DNA of 34,990 nucleotides from Gemmatimonadota bacterium (lineage in GTDB: Bacteria > Gemmatimonadota > Gemmatimonadetes > Gemmatimonadales > GWC2-71-9), in contig QHUT01000075.1 in assembly GCA_003222055.1 (NCBI GenBank), positions 1 through 34,990 on the forward strand, written 5' to 3'. Below are positions 1-6,815 of the stretch, one piece after another; position 1 is the stretch's first letter; each line of letters begins with the position of its first letter. The translations under genes were made by a program, and so were the position numbers. The notes under the pieces were generated by a model that saw only the letters and a program-made list of their open reading frames with translations, did not search any database and was not told the DNA's origin.

Positions 1-125
1 CCTTGAGCGAATCGAATGGCAGTGCCGCGAACTGGTTGACCTGCTGCGCGAGAACGGCGCCCGCGACGCCGTTCTCGCGCAGCAGGTCAACCAGTTCGCG
101 GCACTGCCATTCGATTCGCTCAAGG
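1..125. repeat. Perfect 59-bp inverted repeat at the window edge
   Basis: Bases 1-59 are the exact reverse complement of bases 67-125, with a 7-base loop at 60-66. The right arm reads on as a normal pilin-like protein, so the left arm looks like the added copy. A perfect fold-back at the very end of a sequence is typical of a chimeric read or contig-end assembly artefact; a real cruciform is less likely. Confidence 0.9.
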
Positions 126-316
126 CCAAGGCCGGAACGATCACCGTCGACAAGCCGCCGCTGCCGTACACGCGCAAGGTCACGGTGGACAGCCTCTCGC
201 CCAAGCTCAGGCGGGTGACGATCGTCGTCACGCCGCTCAACCCGATCTTCAAGCCCGACACGCTCGTGCTGCAGCGCACCAAGCCGGGCAACAACCCGTT
301 CAACAAGAAGCCCTAG
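2..316 (+). CDS. PilV-like minor pilin, C-terminal part (5' end missing)
   Basis: An open frame runs from the window edge to the TAG at 314-316. The reliable part begins near base 62. It reads AVLAQQVNQFAALPFDSL and then a beta-rich tail containing RRVTIVVTP and ending in NPFNKKP. The first stretch matches the region just after the N-terminal helix of PilV-type minor pilins, where an AQ..NQ..ALPFD pattern is common. The hydrophobic N-terminal helix and prepilin peptidase site must lie upstream of the window. The frame also stays open through the left arm of the fold-back (2-59), but that sequence is a reverse copy of the right arm and should not be trusted. Two bases separate its stop from the PilW-like gene, so it probably belongs to the same operon. 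Assignment rests on this short pattern and on context. Confidence 0.6.
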   Translation, partial: LERIEWQCRELVDLLRENGARDAVLAQQVNQFAALPFDSLKAKAGTITVDKPPLPYTRKVTVDSLSPKLRRVTIVVTPLNPIFKPDTLVLQRTKPGNNPFNKKP

Positions 317-318
317 CG

Positions 319-1161
319 ATGAGCGGTCGCCGTGGCTTCACCCTCGCCGAGCTCGTGGTCGGCATGGTCGTCCTGGGCGTGATCGGGGCGGCGCTCACTC
401 GCCTCTACCTGTCGCAGTCGCGCTTCTACGACCAGCAGGGACAGCTGCGCCGTGCCCGACTGGTGTCGCGCATGGCGATCAATGCCACGCTCTCCGACCT
501 GCGCATGGTCGAAGCGACCGGCGGCCTGGTCTCGGCGTCGCCCACCCAGGTGACCATGCGTGTGCCGTACGCGATCGGCGTCGTGTGCGCGAACACGCCG
601 GCACAGACGACGCTGTCCCTCTGGCCGGTCGACTCGACTGTGTTTGCGACCGCCGGCTTCTCCGGGTACGGGTGGCGCGACTCGCTCGGCACCATCGCGT
701 ACGTCGAGGCCGGTACGTCGGTCGCGAACGACAATCCCTCACTGTGCGTGGCGGCGAACGTCGTGACGCTTCCGGGGGGGCGGGTCGTCGGCGTGCGGCC
801 GCCGCTCCCGGCGACCTTGCCGGCGGTCACCGCCGTCGGAACGACCGTGTTCCTGATCCAACGGCTGACGTACGAGTTCAAGCCCTCGGTCGCGCTCCCG
901 GGACGGATGGCGCTGTGGCGCACCACCGTGGTGACCGGGCAGGCGGACGAGCTGGTCGCGCCGTTCGATCCGACCGCGAAATTCCGCTTCTTCGTCGCCG
1001 GGAGCGACACGGCCCAGGCCGGCCCGCCGAACCCACTGAGCAACATGCGCGGTTTGGAGCTGGGCCTCACGAGCCAGAGCGACCGGGCCCCGGAAGGCGC
1101 GGCCGCTCCCCGACAGGCGCAGGTGGTGACGGCGGTGTACTTCAACAACCAGCTCAAATGA
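319..1161 (+). CDS. PilW-like type IV minor pilin
   Basis: This 280-residue protein begins with a type IV prepilin signal, MSGRRG followed by FTLAELVVGMVV. The cleavage Gly is residue 6 and the conserved Glu is at position +5 of the mature protein, followed by about 20 hydrophobic residues. The rest is a long beta-rich domain with one Cys pair candidate, one Cys near VVCANT and one near SLCVAAN. Length and position between PilV-like and PilX-like genes match PilW, a minor pilin that helps prime pilus assembly in the inner membrane. The stop overlaps the next start as ATGA. A second PilW-like gene lies at 5845-6780; the two share only the N-terminal helix and general layout. The start is chosen because it places the signal peptide correctly; the ribosome-binding site is weak. 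Confidence 0.85.
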   Translation: MSGRRGFTLAELVVGMVVLGVIGAALTRLYLSQSRFYDQQGQLRRARLVSRMAINATLSDLRMVEATGGLVSASPTQVTMRVPYAIGVVCANTPAQTTLSLWPVDSTVFATAGFSGYGWRDSLGTIAYVEAGTSVANDNPSLCVAANVVTLPGGRVVGVRPPLPATLPAVTAVGTTVFLIQRLTYEFKPSVALPGRMALWRTTVVTGQADELVAPFDPTAKFRFFVAGSDTAQAGPPNPLSNMRGLELGLTSQSDRAPEGAAAPRQAQVVTAVYFNNQLK

Positions 1162-2234
1162 CCGGACACTCTCACAGTCGGCGCGGCGTTGCGCTGCCGT
1201 TGGCACTCCTCGTGGTGGTCGTGCTCACGATCCTGCTCGCCGCGGGCTTTGCCGCGCTGTCGAGCGAGCGGCGCGTGCACGCCAACGACGAAGCGGCGCT
1301 GGATGCCTTTACGCTGGCCGAGACGGGGCTCGAGCTGTTCATCGCGAAGCGCGACTCGTTTGGTTTCAAAGCGGCGCCCCCCGCCGTGAGCGAGTCCACG
1401 CGCATTACTCTCGGGGGTGGCTACGCCGACGTCATCCTCAGGCGCATCCGCAACGACACGCTGGCGGGGCGCTTCGGCTACGCCATCCGCTCGCACGGCG
1501 TCAGCACGGTCGCCGCCCTGTCGGGGACGCCGCAGGCGGAGCGCACGGTCGCGGAGTACGCCGTGTGGCAGACCGGCTCGATGAACGTGCTCGCGGGCTG
1601 GAGCAGCCTGAGCGGGCTCCACAAGAACGGCTCTTCGGCCATGGGAAGCGGGGCGGACCAATGCGGCAAACAGCCGGCCGTCGCGGGCGTCGCCGTCCCC
1701 GGCAATCCCGGCTACACGCAGAACGGCGGCCAGCTCGCGCCTCAGGGGAGCCCCCCGGTCGACACGGTCGCTCCCACCCCGACCCAGATGGCCGACTCGG
1801 TGAAGATCGACTGGGCCGGCCTCGCCGGCGGAACGGCCCTGACGCCCGACATCACGATTCCGCCGGGCGCGTGGCCGTCGTTCTCGAACCCGAGCTACTG
1901 GCCCACGATCCTGGTCCAGGGCGACTTCGCGCTGCCCGGCAACGGCCAGGGCACCCTGATCGTCACGGGCAGCCTCACCATCAGCGGCAGCATCACCTGG
2001 GATGGCGTGCTGCTCGTCGGCAACAACCTCACGTCCAACGGCGACAATGCGGTGAACGGCGCCACGGTGACCGGGTTGAACGTAAAGCTCGGCGCGACCC
2101 TGCCGCAGGGGGATATCGGCAACGGGACCAAGTCGTTCAACTACAATTCGTGCAACATCGCCAAGGCGATGGCGGGGATGGGACAGCTCGTCGGCTATTC
2201 CAACGCGTGGGTGGATAACTGGCCGACGTACTAG
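1158..2234 (+). CDS. PilX-like pilus assembly protein with beta-repeat C-terminal domain
   Basis: The start ATG overlaps the preceding stop (ATGA), giving 358 residues. The N-terminus is RRG followed by VALPLALLVVVVLTILLAAGF, so it has a prepilin-like Gly and hydrophobic helix but lacks the Glu at +5, as is usual for PilX/GspK-type proteins. Residues LDAFTLAETGLELF match the PilX N-terminal helix pattern. The C-terminal half has a run of short strands (GTLIVTGSLTISGSITWDGV) that looks like a right-handed beta-solenoid, and ends NSCNIAKAM...AWVDNW. The same pattern, in the same order, is found in the PilX-like protein at 6816-8009, so the two are paralogues. Role inferred: minor pilin-complex component at the inner membrane, controlling pilus assembly or adhesion. 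Confidence 0.8.
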   Translation: MTGHSHSRRGVALPLALLVVVVLTILLAAGFAALSSERRVHANDEAALDAFTLAETGLELFIAKRDSFGFKAAPPAVSESTRITLGGGYADVILRRIRNDTLAGRFGYAIRSHGVSTVAALSGTPQAERTVAEYAVWQTGSMNVLAGWSSLSGLHKNGSSAMGSGADQCGKQPAVAGVAVPGNPGYTQNGGQLAPQGSPPVDTVAPTPTQMADSVKIDWAGLAGGTALTPDITIPPGAWPSFSNPSYWPTILVQGDFALPGNGQGTLIVTGSLTISGSITWDGVLLVGNNLTSNGDNAVNGATVTGLNVKLGATLPQGDIGNGTKSFNYNSCNIAKAMAGMGQLVGYSNAWVDNWPTY

Positions 2235-2317
2235 TCGTAAGTTGTAAGCCTTAAGTCGTGAGCTTGAGACTGACGGCCCGCGACTCTTGAGGCTTACAGC
2301 TTGCGGCTTATGACTTG
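2235..2317. repeat. Degenerate 7-bp-period repeat in inverted orientation
   Basis: The spacer between the PilX-like and kinase genes is built of degenerate heptamers: GTCGTAA, GTTGTAA, GCCTTAA, GTCGTGA, GCTTGAG on the left, and a similar series on the other strand on the right. Bases 2238-2251 can pair with 2290-2303 over 14 positions if G-U pairs are allowed, with a 38-base loop. It may act as a weak transcription terminator, but there is no T-run after it. It resembles in style the heptamer repeat at 21197-21313. Confidence 0.6.
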
Positions 2318-2335
2318 GGGCTGAGTATTCTCCCC

Positions 2336-3529
2336 ATGCCGTCCAAGCCTGCGCTCCGAACCGAGCTGCTCTTCTACCTCTCGTTCCTCGCCGCCGCCGC
2401 ACTCCTGGTGGGCGTGGCGACCATGCTGGTGGTGAACGTGCTGGCGCCGCAGCGCACCTTCGTGCTGCTCCTGCTGCTGGTCGCCCTCGAGGTGGGCGTG
2501 TTCGTCGTGTTCGGCCGCCATCTGGTGAACCGGCTGGTGCTGTGGCCGCTCGACCGCGTCGTGGCCACGGCGGACGCCGTGGCGGACGGCGACCTGGCGC
2601 GACGCGCTCCCGACGCCGAGACCAGCGACTTCTCCACCCTCGCCGAGCGTCTCAACCGCATGACCGACCACCTGCTCGACGCCCAGGGCCAGGTGGTGCG
2701 CGCGGAGAAGCTCGCGGGCATCGGTCGGCTCGCGGCGGGAATCGCCCACGAAGTGGGTAACCCGCTGGGCGCGCTCGGTACCTACGTCGAGGTGCTGCGG
2801 CGGCGGGGCGCGGACGCCGAGGTGATCGCCGGCGTGACGCGCGAGCTCGAGCGCATCGACCGGATCGTGCGCGGGCTGCTGGACTACGCGCGCCCCCACG
2901 AGGAGGCGCTGGCCCCGCTCGATCCGGCGGCCGTGGCGCGGGGCGCGTACGGGTTGCTCGAGGCCCAGGGGGCGCTGCGGTCCGCACACTCGACGCTCGA
3001 GCTCGAGCCCGGCGTTCCCCGGATTCTCGGCCGGGCCCATCTGCTCGAGCAGGCCATCGTCAACCTGGTCCTGAACGCGGTGGACGCCGCGCCCGACGGC
3101 GTCGTGATTTTGGGAGCGCGGCCCTGGGACTACCAGCCACGGCAGCCCGACCCGAAGCGGGGAACGGACCCGAGGCCGGCTCGCTACCCCCGCGCGGCAG
3201 AGCGGCGTCCGGCGCGCCCGGAGTTCTCGCCCGGCCAGCCAGGTGCGTTGCTGTTCGTGGCGGACTCGGGGCCGGGCGTGCCGTCCGACGACCGCGACAA
3301 GGTCTTCGACCCGTTCTACACCACCAAGTCCGCCGGCCGGGGCACGGGGCTGGGCCTCGCGATCGTGGCCCGTGCCGTGGACGACATGGGCGGCGTCGTG
3401 TGGGTGGACCGGGCGCGCGAGGGCGGGGCCGCGTTCAAGATGTTCTTCCCACGCGCGGATCTCACCCTCCGTCCCCGTGCGGTTCCCCCGCTCCACAAGG
3501 TGGAGAGGGGCCCAGGGGGTGAGGGATGA
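2336..3529 (+). CDS. Membrane sensor histidine kinase, PilS/NtrB-like
   Basis: The ATG gives 397 residues; an in-frame TTG 21 bases upstream is an alternative, and neither has a strong ribosome-binding site. Two membrane segments (about 12-37 and 41-60) are followed by a HAMP-like region (about 62-115, with PLDRV and ADAVADGDLA). The dimerisation/phosphoacceptor motif is GRLAAGIAHEVGNPLGAL, with His138. The ATP-binding domain has the N-box (NLVLNAVDA, Asn247), the G1 box DSGPGVP (Asp310), DPFYTTK and GRGTGLGLA. It phosphorylates a partner regulator, almost certainly the next gene, whose start overlaps this stop. Position between two minor-pilin sets points to control of pilus genes. Odd: about 40 Arg/Pro-rich residues (roughly 262-300) separate the N-box and G1 box, and the last 15 residues are encoded by a repeat element shared with aroC. 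Confidence 0.9.
   Translation: MPSKPALRTELLFYLSFLAAAALLVGVATMLVVNVLAPQRTFVLLLLLVALEVGVFVVFGRHLVNRLVLWPLDRVVATADAVADGDLARRAPDAETSDFSTLAERLNRMTDHLLDAQGQVVRAEKLAGIGRLAAGIAHEVGNPLGALGTYVEVLRRRGADAEVIAGVTRELERIDRIVRGLLDYARPHEEALAPLDPAAVARGAYGLLEAQGALRSAHSTLELEPGVPRILGRAHLLEQAIVNLVLNAVDAAPDGVVILGARPWDYQPRQPDPKRGTDPRPARYPRAAERRPARPEFSPGQPGALLFVADSGPGVPSDDRDKVFDPFYTTKSAGRGTGLGLAIVARAVDDMGGVVWVDRAREGGAAFKMFFPRADLTLRPRAVPPLHKVERGPGGEG
3461..3524. repeat. Palindromic element, family D (kinase/regulator junction)
   Basis: The core 3482-3524 begins GTTCCCCC, has a hairpin CTCCAC-AAG-GTGGAG (3491-3505) flanked by C and G runs, and ends GGGGGTGAGG. It aligns without gaps to 16854-16896, the aroC/aroK junction, with 35 of 43 positions identical by eye. 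Upstream bases 3461-3476 partly mirror the right end. The element encodes the kinase C-terminus (VPPLHKVERGPGGEG) and its GGGGGTGAGG lies where the Shine-Dalgarno sequence of the next gene should be. Confidence 0.8.
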
Positions 3530-4890
3530 GGCGCGTGCTGGTGGTCGACGACGAGCCGGGGCTGCGCCAGTCGTTGGGCCTGCTGCTCAGCGACGCGGGC
3601 TACGACGTGGTCGCCGAGGGGAGTGGCGCGCGCGCGCTCGAGCGCGCCCGCGCCGAGCCCTTCGACTTGATCCTGTGCGACGTGCGCATGGCCGACATGG
3701 ACGGCCTCGCGTTCCTGCGCGCGTACAAGAGCGGCGGCGGGCCCGCGCTCGTGATCATGATGAGCGCCTACGGGGGCGAGGAGGCGGCCCTCGCCGCCAT
3801 GAAGGAAGGGGCGTACGACTACGTCGCCAAGCCGTTCCGGCCGGACGAGGTGGTGTTGACGCTGCGCAAGGCGGAAGAGCGCGAGCGGCTCGGTCACACC
3901 ATCGCGACACTAAGAGCACAGCTGGACAGCAGTCCCGCCGCCCGTGCCCTGATAGCCGAAAGCCCGGCGATGCGGCAGGCGCTCGACGTGGTGGCACGCG
4001 TGGCCGCGCACCGCACGACGGTGCTCATCACCGGGGAACGCGGCACCGGGAAGGAGGTCATCGCCCAGGCCATCCACCGTGCGGGTCCGCGGGCGGCAGG
4101 CCCGTTCGTCGCGGTGAACTGCGCGGCCATTCCGGAGAACCTGCTCGAATCGGAGCTGTTCGGCTCCGTGAAGGGCGCCTTCACGGGCGCCTCCGGCGAC
4201 CGGCCCGGTCTGTTCGAGCAGGCGGACGGCGGCACGCTGCTGCTGGACGAGATCGGCGAGCTGCCGCTGCCCTTGCAGGCCAAGCTGTTGCGGGTGCTCC
4301 AGGAAAGTGAGATCCGGCGGGTGGGCGACCAGAAGACCCGGCGCGTCGACGTCCGGCTCCTCGCCGCCACGGCCAGAGACCTCGCCGCCGAAGCCGCGGG
4401 CGGCCGGTTCCGGCACGACTTGTTCGATCGAGTGAACGTCGTGGCCATTCATCTGCCGCCGCTCGCCGAGCGACGCGAGGACATCGTACCGATGGCCAGG
4501 CACTTCGCGGCTCAACTGGCGCGCCGGCTGGGCCACAATCTGGGGTTGAGCGAGGCAGCCGTCGCATGGCTGCGCGAGCAACCGTGGCCGGGGAACGTAC
4601 GGGCACTGGAGCACGCGATCGAGCGGGCGGCGGTGCTGACTGACAAGGAGATCCTCGAGCCGGTGGACTTCGGCCCGCCGGCACACGCCGGGCTTGCGCC
4701 CGGGGTCAGCACAAGCCCGACCACAACACTGACCCCGGGGACCCTCCGGGAGGTGGTCGAGGCCGCGGAGCGTCGGGCGATTACGGCTGCCTTGGAGGAG
4801 GCGGGCGGCAACCGCCGGGCCGCTGCGAAGCGGCTCGGCGTAAGCCTTAGGACCCTGTTTTATAAGATGGATCGGTACGGCGTCGACTAA
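3526..4890 (+). CDS. Sigma-54-dependent response regulator, PilR/NtrC-like
   Basis: The protein has 454 residues. An N-terminal receiver carries the acidic pair in VLVVDDE, the phosphoacceptor Asp52 (LILCDVRM) and the conserved Lys in VAKPF. A AAA+ domain follows, with Walker A GERGTGKE (Lys176), the sigma-54 contact motif GAFTGA at 217-222, Walker B LLLDEIGEL and the arginine-finger region. A C-terminal Fis-type helix-turn-helix reads NRRAAAKRLGVSLRTLFYKM. It should activate sigma-54 promoters when phosphorylated by the upstream kinase, with which it overlaps by ATGA. Likely targets are the neighbouring pilin genes, though I did not find a convincing -24/-12 site before 5025. A family-A palindrome is inserted in the linker before the HTH (residues about 388-405). 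Confidence 0.93.
   Translation: MRRVLVVDDEPGLRQSLGLLLSDAGYDVVAEGSGARALERARAEPFDLILCDVRMADMDGLAFLRAYKSGGGPALVIMMSAYGGEEAALAAMKEGAYDYVAKPFRPDEVVLTLRKAEERERLGHTIATLRAQLDSSPAARALIAESPAMRQALDVVARVAAHRTTVLITGERGTGKEVIAQAIHRAGPRAAGPFVAVNCAAIPENLLESELFGSVKGAFTGASGDRPGLFEQADGGTLLLDEIGELPLPLQAKLLRVLQESEIRRVGDQKTRRVDVRLLAATARDLAAEAAGGRFRHDLFDRVNVVAIHLPPLAERREDIVPMARHFAAQLARRLGHNLGLSEAAVAWLREQPWPGNVRALEHAIERAAVLTDKEILEPVDFGPPAHAGLAPGVSTSPTTTLTPGTLREVVEAAERRAITAALEEAGGNRRAAAKRLGVSLRTLFYKMDRYGVD
4688..4740. repeat. Family-A palindromes inside the PilR-like gene
   Basis: A reverse-orientation copy has stem CCGGGC (4688-4693), loop TTGC, stem GCCCGG (4698-4703) and then GGTCAG. A second, partial copy in forward orientation starts CTGACCCCGGGG at 4729. 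Both are translated in frame as AGLAPGVS...TLTPGT in the linker between AAA+ and helix-turn-helix domains. Confidence 0.75.
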
Positions 4891-4894
4891 TGCA

Positions 4895-4921
4895 GCAAAT
4901 TGCACTCGTGCAGTGATTTGC
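4895..4921. promoter_or_regulatory. Imperfect dyad in the 134-bp spacer before the second pilin set
   Basis: GCAAATTGCAC is followed by a related inverted arm GTGCAGTGATTTGC that carries three extra bases. The spacer 4891-5024 is visibly AT-richer than the genes around it and must hold the promoter of the second minor-pilin operon. No good -35/-10 or -24/-12 pair could be fixed. The dyad may be an operator or part of a terminator for the regulator gene. Confidence 0.3.
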
Positions 4922-5024
4922 AGTGCCAGCCGCCCGATCACCATTCACATAACACCAATGCCTACAGTCACTTAACGCATGGCACAAGATGTGATAGGTT
5001 GTCGTCCCGCACGGAGGCTGGTTC

Positions 5025-5474
5025 ATGAGACGCTCGGGTTTTACGACAATCGAGATGGTCATCGTGGTGGTCCTGATCGGGCTCATTGCCGCGATCGGCT
5101 TCCCGAAGATCCGCCGCTCGCTCGACAAAGCGAACGTGCGCTCGGCGCGCGCGGCGGTGGGCACGCTCGCCGCCATGGCCCGCTCCGCCGCGATTCAGCG
5201 CGGCTGTCCCGGCGTGATCCACTTCCTCGCGACCAACGCCACCGTGTGGGTGACGACCAGCTGCGCGGCGAAGGTGGACACGGTCTCGGGCGTGCAGCAG
5301 CTCACGACCCGCTTCAAGGTCACGCTGGTGGCGTCGCGCGACTCGGTGCGCTACGACCCACGCGGCCTCAGTCTGGACAACCTGACCGGCAACACCGTGA
5401 TCAAGTTCACCGGCAGTGTCGGGTCGAACGTGGACTCGACCGTGATCAATCCGCTCGGCAAGGTGGTGCACTGA
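5025..5474 (+). CDS. FimT/GspH-type pseudopilin
   Basis: The protein has 149 residues. MRRSG is followed by FTTIEMVIVVVLIGLIAAIGFPKI: a prepilin peptidase site after Gly5, Glu at +5, and a Pro near +22 as in type IV pilins. The next segment, RSARAAVGTLAAMARSAAIQRG, matches the GspH/FimT helix that follows the hydrophobic part. Two Cys (RGCPG and TSCAA) could form a disulfide. It would sit in the inner membrane and prime pilus assembly with the PilV/W/X-like partners. GGAGG at about 5011-5015 is a good ribosome-binding site for this ATG. Its stop overlaps the next start as TGATG. It has no counterpart in the visible part of the first pilin set, whose beginning is outside the window. Confidence 0.85.
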   Translation: MRRSGFTTIEMVIVVVLIGLIAAIGFPKIRRSLDKANVRSARAAVGTLAAMARSAAIQRGCPGVIHFLATNATVWVTTSCAAKVDTVSGVQQLTTRFKVTLVASRDSVRYDPRGLSLDNLTGNTVIKFTGSVGSNVDSTVINPLGKVVH

Positions 5475-5857
5475 TGAAACGCGAACAGGGGTTCACGCTG
5501 GTCGAGGTGATCATCGCGATTCTCGTGCTCACGGTGGGATTGCTGGGGCTCGTGACCTCGGCGGCGCTCGTGACGCGGATGATCGGCCGGGGACAGCACT
5601 CGGCGGTCGCGGCGCAGTACGCGCAACGGCGGCTCGAGATGCTGCGCATCACGGGGTGCAAGGCGCAGGCATCCGGGACCGAGGTCTGGACGCGCGGGGC
5701 AACGCCGGTCGATTCCGTCTCCTGGCACTTCACGCGCTGGGACCTGGCCAACCAGACGGCCAAGCACTGGCAAGTCGTGGTGCGGAGCAAGTACCAGACG
5801 GCGCTCGGCAAGTGGCGTACCGATAGCACGGAGACGGAGCTCTCATGCCTGTTCTAG
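5474..5857 (+). CDS. PilV-like minor pilin
   Basis: The 127-residue protein begins MKREQG followed by FTLVEVIIAILVLTVGLLGLV, with the prepilin cleavage site after Gly6 and Glu at +5. The next segment, HSAVAAQYAQRRLEMLR, is the PilV pattern that is also seen in the partial gene at the window start. The beta domain is short for PilV, with Cys at TGCKAQ and in the final residues SCLF. The start overlaps the preceding stop (TGATG), and its end overlaps the PilW-like start by 13 bases, so translation is tightly coupled. Role: minor pilin of the inner-membrane priming complex. The identity as PilV rather than another minor pilin rests on gene order and the helix pattern. Confidence 0.85.
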   Translation: MKREQGFTLVEVIIAILVLTVGLLGLVTSAALVTRMIGRGQHSAVAAQYAQRRLEMLRITGCKAQASGTEVWTRGATPVDSVSWHFTRWDLANQTAKHWQVVVRSKYQTALGKWRTDSTETELSCLF

Positions 5858-6780
5858 CACGCCGAGGGTTTACCCTCATCGAGCTGATGATCGCGGTGGT
5901 GCTGCTGGGGCTGGTGTCGGCCGCGGTCTACAAGGTGCTGATCAACAGCCAGCGCGTGTACCTGGCGCAGACACAGACGATCGACCTGCAGCAGAACATC
6001 CGGGCGGCGGCGGCGATCCTGCCGGCGGAGTTCCGCGAGCTGGACGCGGCGGACGGCGACCTCAAGGCCATGACCGCCACGTCGGTGCGCATCCGGGCCA
6101 TGCGGGAGCTGGCGTTCGTGTGCACGGATCCAGTCCTGGGTGGGGGGCTCGGTCAGATCACGCTGACGGTGCGGCAGACGCCTATCTATGGGACCCGGCA
6201 GACGTTCTTGAAGGGCGACTCGATCCTGGTGTACTGGGAGGGCAATGCCACGACCCGGGCCGACGACCAGTGGCTGCCCGCGCAGCTGCAACAGGATGCC
6301 GTCGCGGGAGTCTGCAACGACAGCCTCGTCGCCACGAATCCGGCGTATCTGTTGACGTTGCAGCCGTCGTGGATCAACGACCCGTCGCTCAACCGGGCGG
6401 GCGCGATCACGCGCGGCGCGCCGGTGCGCGGGTTCGACAAGGTCGCCTACGAGCTGTACCAGGCGCCGGCGCCGGACAACAACTGGTACCTGGGGCAGCG
6501 CAATCCGGCGGCGGGCGGCACGATCCAGCCGATGATCGGCCCGCTGATCGGCGCGAACGGCGTCACGTTCACTTACCTGGACAGCGTCGGCACCCAGACC
6601 GCCGATTCGTCGAAAGTGTCGCAGATCCGGATCGTGCTGCGGGCCCGCACGGCGTCGCCGATCCGCAGTGGCGGGACCGGCGTGCAGGCGTACAAGATCG
6701 ATAGTGTCGACACCTGGGTGGCGCTGCGGAACAATCCGCGTTGCGGTCCGGGCTCGCTGCCCCCCATCCCGTGCAACTGA
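5845..6780 (+). CDS. PilW-like minor pilin (second copy)
   Basis: The 311-residue protein starts MPVLARRG then FTLIELMIAVVLLGLVSAAVYKVL: prepilin site after Gly8, Glu at +5. A long extended helix continues as SQRVYLAQTQTIDLQQNIRAAAAIL, as in PilW, followed by a beta-rich body with Cys at FVCTD, GVCND and near the end (NPRCGPG, PPIPCN). The frame starts 13 bases inside the PilV-like gene. It is parallel in position and length to the PilW-like gene at 319-1161, showing that the minor-pilin cassette exists twice. Function inferred as for PilW: with PilV and PilX it nucleates the pilus fibre at the inner membrane and may sit at its tip. Confidence 0.85.
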   Translation: MPVLARRGFTLIELMIAVVLLGLVSAAVYKVLINSQRVYLAQTQTIDLQQNIRAAAAILPAEFRELDAADGDLKAMTATSVRIRAMRELAFVCTDPVLGGGLGQITLTVRQTPIYGTRQTFLKGDSILVYWEGNATTRADDQWLPAQLQQDAVAGVCNDSLVATNPAYLLTLQPSWINDPSLNRAGAITRGAPVRGFDKVAYELYQAPAPDNNWYLGQRNPAAGGTIQPMIGPLIGANGVTFTYLDSVGTQTADSSKVSQIRIVLRARTASPIRSGGTGVQAYKIDSVDTWVALRNNPRCGPGSLPPIPCN

Positions 6781-6815
6781 CGGGCGGGTCACACGTGAAC
6801 CTCAAGGAGTCGGGT

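Noticed and set aside
426-2402. Long - strand open frame of 658 codons opposite the PilW/PilX-like genes
   Set aside because: It is a shadow of high-G+C codon use; the + strand frames have prepilin signals, coupling and family patterns, while this one is Arg-rich without any domain.
4978-5002. Possible sigma-54 promoter (TGGCAC at 4980) before the second pilin set
   Set aside because: The second element is not at the required distance: no GC doublet lies 10 bases after the GG, and the nearest TTG is several bases too far.
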